A stretch of DNA of 6,780 nt. Source: DASXTS01 sp036505275. GTDB lineage: Bacteria; Actinomycetota; Actinomycetes; Mycobacteriales; Pseudonocardiaceae. The translations under genes and the position numbers were made by a program. The notes beneath the pieces are model-generated. The model saw only the letters and a list, made by a program, of their open reading frames with translations. It did not search any database and was not told the origin of the DNA. Positions 1 to 4,580 of the stretch are shown here, piece after piece (the stretch's first letter is position 1; each line of letters starts with the position of its first letter). The stretch is from NCBI GenBank assembly GCA_036505275.1, contig DASXTS010000084.1, forward strand, positions 1 through 6,780. Reading direction: 5' to 3'.

Positions 1-869
1 GCACCCTCACCGCAGTGGCAGAGGCGCTGTCCTACAGCCCCTCGACGGTCTCCCAGCAGTTGTCCCAACTCGAAACGGAGGCCGGCGCCGTGCTGCTGGA
101 ACACGTGGGCCGACGGGTACGCCTGACCCAGCAGGCTCAGATCCTGGTCGCCTACACCGAACGCATCCTCGAACAGCTGGCCCAAGCCGACGTCGCCGCC
201 TCCGCCGCTGAGGTGGCCGGAGTGGTCCGGATCGCCGCCTTCCAGACCGCCGCCCTCACGATGCTCCCGACGGCGATCACCACGCTCGCCGCCCGCCACC
301 CGCATCTCCGGGTCCACCTCACCCAAGCCGAGCCCGAACAGGCCCTGCCCGCGCTGCTCGCCCGCGACTTCGACCTGGTCATCGCCGAGGAGTATCCCGA
401 CCATCCGCAGCCACGCCCGGCCGAGACCGACGCCCAGGAACTCCTCGCCGATCCGATTCGACTGGCCCACCCACGTGCGTTGCAGACACGCCGGAACCAG
501 AGCGCCCTCACGCTTCTCGCCAAGCACCCATGGGTGATGGAGCCAGCCGGCTCGGCGTCGCGAGCCTGGGCGATCAGCGTCTGCCGCAAAGCCGGCTTCG
601 AACCGGAGATCCGATACGAAACCACCGACTTGATCCTGCAGCTACGCCTGGTCGAGGCCGGACACGCAGCCGCCTTCCTCCCCGACTTGATCTGGAACGG
701 GCGTCGGCCGACCGTCCCCACCCGACCGCTGCCGAAAATTCAGGCCCATCGACGCATCGTGACCACCGTGCGCCGCGGCCATGTAAGCCACCCCGTCATC
801 ATTGCGCTGCGAACGGCTCTCACCGAGTTGACGAGACCTCCGCAAGCTCCTTCGGAAGGTCCTGCATGA
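1..869 (+). CDS. LysR-family transcriptional regulator, 5'-truncated by window edge
   Basis: This is a DNA-binding regulator of the LysR type: an N-terminal winged helix-turn-helix joined to a periplasmic-binding-protein-like effector domain. The frame is already open at base 3 (TLTAVAEALSYSPSTVSQQL), which lies inside the HTH; SPSTVSQQLSQLE is the recognition-helix region and GRRVRLTQQA the wing. The GTG at 15 is therefore an internal codon, not the start, and roughly 15-20 N-terminal residues are probably missing compared with the usual ~300 aa. From about visible residue 75 (VVRIAAFQTAA) to near residue 270 the sequence follows the two-lobed effector domain, with AGHAAAFLPDL as the conserved late segment. 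The last residues are a proline-rich tail. It converges with the isomerase gene downstream, and nothing visible shows which genes it controls. Family assignment is secure; the effector is unknown. Confidence 0.93.
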   Translation, partial: TLTAVAEALSYSPSTVSQQLSQLETEAGAVLLEHVGRRVRLTQQAQILVAYTERILEQLAQADVAASAAEVAGVVRIAAFQTAALTMLPTAITTLAARHPHLRVHLTQAEPEQALPALLARDFDLVIAEEYPDHPQPRPAETDAQELLADPIRLAHPRALQTRRNQSALTLLAKHPWVMEPAGSASRAWAISVCRKAGFEPEIRYETTDLILQLRLVEAGHAAAFLPDLIWNGRRPTVPTRPLPKIQAHRRIVTTVRRGHVSHPVIIALRTALTELTRPPQAPSEGPA

Positions 870-984
870 CCGACGGTCCGTGGCGCGGGGCGCTGACCGT
901 AGGTGCTCTGCTCGCTCCCCGGTCCGATGCATGAGCGGTTCTCGATCATGGGAGGTAAGTGAGCGCTGTGTTGCGCGTCGTGGT

Positions 985-1022
985 GCCGGTCGGGGCGCCT
1001 GGGCGGCCGTGCCCCGACCGGC
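985..1022. terminator. Strong GC-rich hairpin, 12-bp perfect stem, probable terminator
   Basis: The arm GCCGGTCGGGGC (985-996) is followed by a 14-nt loop and its exact complement GCCCCGACCGGC (1011-1022). It stands 115 bp after the LysR stop, in the gap between convergent genes, so it could end LysR transcription or stop read-through from the isomerase side. There is no T-tract on either strand, as is common for actinobacterial terminator candidates, so the role is inferred from the fold and position. Confidence 0.5.
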
Positions 1023-1031
1023 GCTGTCCGT

Positions 1032-1049
1032 TCAGGCGTACGCGCCTGA
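1032..1049. terminator. Second hairpin of the convergent gap, 7-bp stem with TACG loop
   Basis: TCAGGCG (1032-1038), loop TACG, CGCCTGA (1043-1049) form a perfect short-loop hairpin 10 nt after the larger one. It would fold on transcripts from either strand. No T-tract follows. It is probably part of a bidirectional termination region between the LysR gene and the isomerase gene. Confidence 0.4.
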
Positions 1050-1058
1050 GCGCCGACG

Positions 1059-1079
1059 CTGATGCGCCGATAGCGTCAG
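1059..1079. other. Third hairpin of the convergent gap
   Basis: CTGATGC (1059-1065) pairs with GCGTCAG (1073-1079) around a 7-nt loop, with one G-U wobble in the + strand RNA. It completes a run of three hairpins in 95 bp and is followed four bases later by repeat copy A. Function is unknown; it may only add to transcription termination. Confidence 0.3.
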
Positions 1080-1082
1080 GTC

Positions 1083-1142
1083 CGGGTCTGCCACATCCGG
1101 TTCCACCAATTGCCGATGAGCTGTCAAACGTGCAGCGGATGT
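1083..1142 (+). repeat. Dispersed repeat, copy A (degenerate stem-loop)
   Basis: This segment is a diverged copy of the element at 5730-5791, in the same orientation. Six blocks match in order and at nearly the same spacing: CGGG, TCTGCCACATCCGGT (1087-1101), CCACCAA (1103-1109), TGAGCTG (1117-1123), CAAACG (1125-1130) and AGCGGATGT (1134-1142), 48 bases in about 60. The ends ACATCCG (1093-1099) and CGGATGT (1136-1142) pair into a 7-bp stem around a 36-nt loop. The outer arms seen in copy B are largely lost here. It lies just beyond the isomerase stop. It is not obviously coding and I do not recognise the family. Confidence 0.7.
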
Positions 1143-1213
1143 TTTCCATGTTCCCGCCGTCCTCGTTGGCGCGAGAGCCCGAAGCGCTGATCAGGTGCTG
1201 CTGGTTCGGCGCA

Positions 1214-1999
1214 TCACCGGCTGATGCTGAAGGCGTGGCGGAAACGTTCGAGCGCAACCTGCGATTCGGCGGAGGCCCAGCCTTCGAGTGCGACCACACC
1301 CTGGTAGCCGAGCCGGTGAAGCGCGGCGGCTATTGCGGGGTAGTGGATTTCGCCGGTGCCGGGCTCCTGCCGGCCGGGCACGTCCGCGACCTGGATCTCG
1401 CCGACCAACGGCAGCGCGCGCTCGACGAGTTGGACGAGGTTCCCCTCGCCGATCTGCGCGTGGTAGAGGTCCAGGTTCAGCCGCAGATGCGGGCTGCCGA
1501 CGGCCTCGACCAGGGCGAGGGTGTCTGCGGCCCGCGCGAACGGTGTGCCCGGGTGGTCGACCGCGGTGTTCAGGTTCTCCAGTGTGAAGGTCCGGCCGGC
1601 GCGTTCGCCCAGCTCGGCGAGGCGACCAAGGGTACGCGCGGCGGTGAGCCACATCTGCGGCGTCACCACGGCGGCGGGTACGACCGGGAGTCCCCGGCCG
1701 TCCAGGCCGGTGCCGTGGATGTTCAGCCGTGGGCAGTCGAGGCGCTCGGCGACTTCGAGAGACTGTTGCGCGGTCCGCAACAGTTCTTCGGCGCCGTCCG
1801 GGTCGGCGAGTGTGCCGGTGAGGTATCCGGTCATGGACGAGACGGTGGCGCCGGTCTTGACCAGCGCGTCGATGTCCTTGCCGGTCCAGTTCCACATCTC
1901 GGCCTCGAAGCCAAGCTCGGCGAGGCGCGCGACGCGCTCGGTGAATGGCAGGTCGAGGAAGACCATCTCGGCGCAGACGGCCAGGCGGAAGCCGGTCAC
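1214..1999 (-). CDS. Hydroxypyruvate isomerase-like TIM-barrel sugar isomerase/epimerase
   Basis: This 261-residue protein belongs to the xylose-isomerase-like TIM-barrel (AP endonuclease 2) superfamily, whose members interconvert aldoses, ketoses or hydroxyacids using a divalent metal in the cytoplasm. It most resembles hydroxypyruvate isomerases: it has NLDLYHAQIGEGN near residues 175-187 and IQVADVPGRQEPGTGEIHYP near 202-221. Likely metal ligands are E141 (LENLN), D177 (LDLYH), Q203 and E239 (ALEGW). The length fits the ~260-aa family. I chose GTG at 1999 because family homology begins at FRLAVCAEM and an AGAAGGA ribosome-binding site (2010-2016 on this strand) lies about 10 nt upstream. 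The frame stays open further upstream to 2101, but that stretch has no family resemblance. The gene follows the dehydrogenase in the same direction and would be its operon partner, but an IS110 element now separates them. The true substrate may be an inositol- or sugar-acid-derived ketose rather than hydroxypyruvate. Confidence 0.9.
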   Translation of the reverse strand: MTGFRLAVCAEMVFLDLPFTERVARLAELGFEAEMWNWTGKDIDALVKTGATVSSMTGYLTGTLADPDGAEELLRTAQQSLEVAERLDCPRLNIHGTGLDGRGLPVVPAAVVTPQMWLTAARTLGRLAELGERAGRTFTLENLNTAVDHPGTPFARAADTLALVEAVGSPHLRLNLDLYHAQIGEGNLVQLVERALPLVGEIQVADVPGRQEPGTGEIHYPAIAAALHRLGYQGVVALEGWASAESQVALERFRHAFSISR

Positions 2000-2009
2000 T
2001 AGGGCACCA

Positions 2010-2016
2010 TCCTTCT
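2010..2016 (-). promoter_or_regulatory. Ribosome-binding site for the isomerase
   Basis: AGAAGGA on the minus strand lies 10 nt before GTG 1999. It supports that start over longer in-frame options and shows the isomerase can be translated independently even though the upstream frame is open. Confidence 0.6.
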
Positions 2017-2034
2017 GACGGGATCTTGCAAGTA

Positions 2035-2050
2035 AGTTCCTGTCGGAACT
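2035..2050. other. Perfect hairpin in the isomerase leader
   Basis: AGTTCC (2035-2040), loop TGTC, GGAACT (2045-2050). It lies between the IS110 left end and the isomerase RBS, within the region that would be the 5' leader of a minus-strand transcript. The role is unknown; it could affect read-through or mRNA stability. Confidence 0.35.
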
Positions 2051-2082
2051 CGGCGAGGGCCGGGAGATGGCTTCGGTCGGTC

Positions 2083-2095
2083 GCCCTTCGAGGGC
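2083..2095. other. Short palindrome at the IS110 insertion point
   Basis: GCCCT-TCG-AGGGC is a perfect 5-bp stem with a 3-nt loop, ending at the base before the proposed CT core of the IS110 insertion. IS110-family elements often use palindromic or repetitive targets, so this may be part of the recognised target. Confidence 0.35.
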
Positions 2096-2097
2096 CT

Positions 2098-2232
2098 GCA
2101 TGACACCGCCACTCCTGGTCCTTGTCGGGGCTGCCGACCGGCAACAGGGAGAAGCGCCGTAGAGCGCCGGTTAGTGACCACCCGGCAGTCAGCCCCGGTT
2201 CGTCGAGTCACATCGCTGCCAAGCTGGGAGAA
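2098..2232 (+). ncRNA. Candidate bridge-RNA region in the IS110 left end
   Basis: IS110-subgroup elements transcribe a structured bridge RNA from the non-coding region before the transposase; its loops pair with target and donor DNA. This 135-nt gap is in that position and is rich in potential structure. GTCGG (2124-2128) pairs with CCGAC (2134-2138) around GGCTG. GCCGG (2166-2170) pairs with CCGGC (2182-2186) around an 11-nt loop holding GTGACC (2174-2179). An alternative pairing joins GGGGCTG (2128-2134) with CAGCCCC further downstream. The GTGACC loop is complementary to GGTCAC (3513-3518), the right-end bases next to the proposed CT core, as a donor-binding guide would be. I could not define target guides. 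The 135-nt span is short compared with the best-studied bridge RNA (about 177 nt), so the RNA ends are uncertain. Confidence 0.45.
2208..2223 (+). repeat. 16-bp direct repeat inside the IS, copy 1
   Basis: TCACATCGCTGCCAAG here, just before the transposase start, is identical to 3068-3083 within the transposase gene. The flanking bases differ immediately on both sides. Confidence 0.85.
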
Positions 2233-3495
2233 ATGTTGTCGCTCAACGTTGTCGGAGCTCAGTTCTTCGTCGGGATCGACTGGGCTTCGGAGATACACGC
2301 GGTCTGTGTCCAGGACGCCGACGGCAGACGGGTCGCCGCGTTCACTGTGGAACACACCGCTGACGGCCTGGCCGGCCTGATGCGCCGGCTCGCCCGCCAC
2401 GCTGACCCCGCCACCATGCCGGTCGGGATCGAACGACCCGACGGACGCCTCGTCGACGCCCTGCTCGAAGCCGGACACCCGGTCGTCCCGGTCAAACCCA
2501 ACGCGATCAAGACCTGGCGCGACGGAGAAGTCCTGTCCGGCGCCAAATCCGACGACGGCGACGCCGAAGTCATCGCCGAATATCTGCGGCTGCGTCACCA
2601 CCGGCTGCAGCTGGCCAACCCGTACACGCCCGAGACGAAGGCGCTGCGCACCGTGACCCGCACCCGCGGTGACCTGGTCGACCTGCGCGTCGCCACCACC
2701 AACCAGCTCTCCGCGCTGCTCGACACGCACTGGCCCGGCGCCAAGGCCATCTTCGCCGATGTCGAGTCGCCGATCGCCCTGGAGTTCCTGACCCGCTACC
2801 CGACCGCCCGCCACGCCGCGCACCTGGGCGCGAAACGCCTCACCGCGTTCTGCGTCAAGCACGGCTACTCCGGCAGGCGCACCGGCGAGGAACTGCTCGC
2901 CCGGCTGCGCGCCGCCCCCGCCGGCACCCTGGACGAGACACTGTGTGAGGCCGTCCGCGACGCGGTAACCGCGCTGGTCACCGTCCTGACGGCCGTCGGC
3001 GCGGCACTGAAGAACCTCAGCCGCAGCGTCGTCGCCACACTCGGGGAGCATCCGGACGCCGAGATCTTCACATCGCTGCCAAGGTCTGGTCAGATCAACG
3101 CCGCCCAGATACTCGCCGAGTGGGGCGACTGCCGCCCAGCCTACGACAGCCCCGACTCCATCGCCGCGCTCGCCGGCGTCACCCCGGTGACCAAAGAGTC
3201 CGGCAAACACCGCGCGGTGCACTTCCGCTGGGCCTGCAACAAACGCTTCCGGGTAGCGGTCACCACGTTCGCCGACAACAGCCGCCACGACAGCGACTGG
3301 GCAGCCGAGGTCTACGCCCAAGCCCGGTCCCGCGGCCACGACCATCCCCACGCCGTCCGCGTACCGGCCCGCGCCTGGATCCGTGTGATCTGGCGCTGCT
3401 GGCACGACCGTGTCGCCTACGACCCGGTCCGGCACGGCAACGCCGTACGCCTCACCCAACCCGGACAAAACGAATTGCTCGCCGCCTGCGGTTGA
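2233..3495 (+). CDS. IS110-family transposase (bridge-RNA-guided recombinase)
   Basis: This 420-residue recombinase has the two catalytic parts of the IS110 family. The N-terminal RuvC-like DEDD domain shows D16 (VGIDWAS), E67 (VGIERPDG), D107 and D110 (KSDDGDA). After a coiled linker region (about 130-265), the C-terminal Tnp domain (about 275-400) carries SLPRSGQINAAQILAEWGD at 281-299 and then LAGVTPVTKESGKHRAV with the presumed nucleophile S323. No frameshift or lost catalytic residue is seen, so it is probably active. I chose ATG 2233 because homology begins at FFVGIDWAS and GGGAG lies just upstream; TTG 2236 would have better RBS spacing. An in-frame ATG at 2122 would add 37 unfamiliar residues and run through the putative bridge-RNA region. 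It is transcribed against the interrupted operon. A 503-aa open frame on the opposite strand is a codon-bias shadow. Confidence 0.96.
   Translation: MLSLNVVGAQFFVGIDWASEIHAVCVQDADGRRVAAFTVEHTADGLAGLMRRLARHADPATMPVGIERPDGRLVDALLEAGHPVVPVKPNAIKTWRDGEVLSGAKSDDGDAEVIAEYLRLRHHRLQLANPYTPETKALRTVTRTRGDLVDLRVATTNQLSALLDTHWPGAKAIFADVESPIALEFLTRYPTARHAAHLGAKRLTAFCVKHGYSGRRTGEELLARLRAAPAGTLDETLCEAVRDAVTALVTVLTAVGAALKNLSRSVVATLGEHPDAEIFTSLPRSGQINAAQILAEWGDCRPAYDSPDSIAALAGVTPVTKESGKHRAVHFRWACNKRFRVAVTTFADNSRHDSDWAAEVYAQARSRGHDHPHAVRVPARAWIRVIWRCWHDRVAYDPVRHGNAVRLTQPGQNELLAACG
3068..3083 (+). repeat. 16-bp direct repeat inside the IS, copy 2
   Basis: TCACATCGCTGCCAAG here encodes part of FTSLPRSG, the motif that opens the C-terminal Tnp domain. 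It is identical to 2208-2223, 860 bp upstream in the non-coding left end. Confidence 0.85.
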
Positions 3496-3520
3496 CACAG
3501 GGAGTGTCATGGGGTCACCT
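3492..3520 (+). promoter_or_regulatory. IS110 right end: outward -35-like TTGACA and hairpin
   Basis: A perfect TTGACA (3492-3497) overlaps the transposase stop. TGACAC (3493-3498) and GTGTCA (3504-3509) form a perfect 6-bp hairpin with a 5-nt loop. Seventeen bases after TTGACA comes TCACCT (3515-3520), a poor -10 that includes the proposed CT core. In IS110 circles a right-end -35 joined to the left end is known to create a junction promoter that drives the bridge RNA. Here the -35 is clear but a convincing -10 is not. Confidence 0.35.
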
Positions 3521-4505
3521 GCACGGGCCTACCGGTCTCCGCCGACTCGGCGGCGGCCAGCGCGATCGCGAGGGCGGCGCGCGCGTCCTGCCCGGTGACC
3601 GGCGCGGGTGTGCCGGTGCGGACGGCCTCGGCGAACGCGGCCAGCTCGGCGACGTAGGCGCTGCCGAACAGCTCCTGGTCGCTCTGCATCGTCGCGATCG
3701 TGCGGCCGGCCGGCCCGGAGAAGGTCATCGCGGTGCGGCGCGCGTCGCCCACGGTCGCGGCGCCGGCCGAGCCGAAGACCTCGGCGCGCACGTCGTGACC
3801 GTACGCGGTCTCGAAACACGCCTCGGCGAATCCCGTCGCGCCGTTGTCGAAGCGCACCACGACAGCGGCCGTGTCACGCAGGCCACGGTCCCGCCAGTCC
3901 GGCTCGACCAGGGCGTCGGCGGTCGCGTACACCTCGACCGCGGCCGCGCCCGGGTTGAGGAACCGCAGCACGTCGAAGTCGTGGATCAGCGTCTCGAAGA
4001 AGATCGTGTTCGGCGGCACGCGGGCCGGATCGAACCCGCCGGGATCCCGGGTCAGGGACCGCAGCAGCCGCGGCGTCCCGATCTGCCCGGCATCCAGCAG
4101 CGCCCGGGCTGCCGCCCAATCGGGCGCGAACCGCCGCTGGAATCCCACCTGCAGCACGACGCCCGCGTCACGCGCGGCCGCGATCGCGCGGTCGGCGTCG
4201 GCCAGGGTCAGCGCCATCGGCTTCTCGCAGAACACGCTCTTGCCCGCCTGCGTCGCCGCGACGACCAGATCGGCGTGCAACCGCGCGGGGGCGGCGATCA
4301 CCACCGCGTCGACCTCCGGGTTGTCCCACACCTGGGCGGCGTCGGTGTAAAACCGGTCCGCGTCGAGTTCCTTGCCGCCGCCCACCGGATCGGCGACGGC
4401 GACCAGCCGGGCGCCGGGCAGCCGCCGGCTCACGGTCTCTCCGTGGAACAGGCCCATCCGACCCGCTCCGATCAACGCGACACCCACTTCACTGGAACGT
4501 TCCAT
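3507..4505 (-). CDS. Gfo/Idh/MocA-family oxidoreductase, inositol 2-dehydrogenase-like
   Basis: This 332-residue cytoplasmic NAD(P)-dependent dehydrogenase probably oxidises or reduces a cyclitol or sugar. The Rossmann nucleotide motif is VALIGAGRMG (G13, G15, G18), and D39 at the end of strand 2 suggests a preference for NAD. The family catalytic signature CEKPMA has E94-K95-P96, and FFETLIHDFDVLRF supplies H175 and D178. GHDVRAEVFGSAG near residue 240 marks the C-terminal beta-sheet domain. HDFD and EVFGS resemble myo-inositol 2-dehydrogenases, but the substrate is not proven. ATG 4505 is chosen because it falls on the predicted +1 of a leaderless transcript; an in-frame ATG at 4523 lies within the promoter and lacks a good RBS. 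The gene is divergent from the LacI-family gene and upstream of the isomerase. The last residues VTP and the stop probably derive from the IS110 right end, so the native C-terminus may be altered. Confidence 0.92.
   Translation of the reverse strand: MERSSEVGVALIGAGRMGLFHGETVSRRLPGARLVAVADPVGGGKELDADRFYTDAAQVWDNPEVDAVVIAAPARLHADLVVAATQAGKSVFCEKPMALTLADADRAIAAARDAGVVLQVGFQRRFAPDWAAARALLDAGQIGTPRLLRSLTRDPGGFDPARVPPNTIFFETLIHDFDVLRFLNPGAAAVEVYATADALVEPDWRDRGLRDTAAVVVRFDNGATGFAEACFETAYGHDVRAEVFGSAGAATVGDARRTAMTFSGPAGRTIATMQSDQELFGSAYVAELAAFAEAVRTGTPAPVTGQDARAALAIALAAAESAETGRPVQVTP
4493..4504. promoter_or_regulatory. LacI-type operator O1 at the dehydrogenase start codon
   Basis: TGGAACGTTCCA is a perfect 12-bp palindrome with the central CpG typical of LacI-family operators. 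On the minus strand it begins with the T of the ATG start and covers predicted transcript positions +2 to +13. A bound repressor would block promoter escape. It also encodes residues 1-5 (MERSS). Confidence 0.85.
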
Positions 4506-4511
4506 TAATCC

Positions 4512-4541
4512 AGCGTGAGACATCGCGCCTTGCGGCGTCAA
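4512..4541 (-). promoter_or_regulatory. Predicted promoter of the dehydrogenase gene (leaderless)
   Basis: On the minus strand TTGACG (-35, 4541-4536) is separated by 18 bp from CACGCT (-10, 4517-4512). Counting the last T of the -10 as -7 puts +1 on the A of ATG 4505. The -10 is imperfect (C instead of T at its first base). Confidence 0.55.
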
Positions 4542-4545
4542 GAGT

Positions 4546-4574
4546 TTGAACCTGGAACGTTCCAGACCTACGCT
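4546..4574 (+). promoter_or_regulatory. Predicted promoter of the LacI-family gene (leaderless)
   Basis: TTGAAC (-35, 4546-4551), a 17-bp spacer and TACGCT (-10, 4569-4574, matching TANNNT). With the last T as -7, +1 falls exactly on GTG 4581. The spacer is almost entirely operator O2, which predicts autorepression. Confidence 0.65.
4552..4565. promoter_or_regulatory. LacI-type operator O2 in the repressor's own promoter
   Basis: CTGGAACGTTCCAG is a perfect 14-bp palindrome with the same 12-bp core as O1, and its centre is exactly 60 bp from that of O1. It occupies the spacer between the -35 and -10 of the LacI-family promoter and lies just upstream of the divergent -35. Confidence 0.88.
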
Positions 4575-4580
4575 ATGCAC

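Larger units (their letters stand above)
2096..3520 (+). mobile_element. IS110-family insertion sequence, apparently intact
   Basis: The element contains a non-coding left end, a complete DEDD/serine transposase and a very short right end, the layout of the IS110 subgroup (long 5' and short 3' non-coding ends; IS1111 elements show the reverse). The same hexamer CCTGCA occurs at both predicted borders (2095-2100 and 3518-3523). This fits a CT dinucleotide core at 2096-2097 and 3519-3520 and no long target duplication, as known for this family. Just inside lies a subterminal inverted repeat: CATGACAC at 2099-2106 and GTGTCATG at 3504-3511. The element sits between the isomerase and dehydrogenase genes, opposite to both. 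With these borders the last codons and stop of the dehydrogenase (VTP-stop) come from the right end. Borders are inferred from sequence alone; an alternative right border near 3510 cannot be excluded. Confidence 0.75.

Noticed and set aside
959..2002. A 347-aa + strand frame starting at GTG 959 after a GGGAGG sequence
   Set aside because: Most of it is antisense to the isomerase, and its start runs through the terminator hairpins and repeat A. It has no recognisable domain, and the purine-rich stretch is too close to the GTG.
1999..3510. A 503-aa open frame on the minus strand across the transposase
   Set aside because: It mirrors the IS110 transposase codons, is Gly/Val/Asp-rich without motifs, and arises from GC-rich third positions. 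The transposase frame on the + strand has clear catalytic motifs.
3120..4508. A long + strand frame across the transposase end and the dehydrogenase
   Set aside because: Arg/Gly-rich shadow crossing the IS border; both underlying frames have convincing motifs on other frames.
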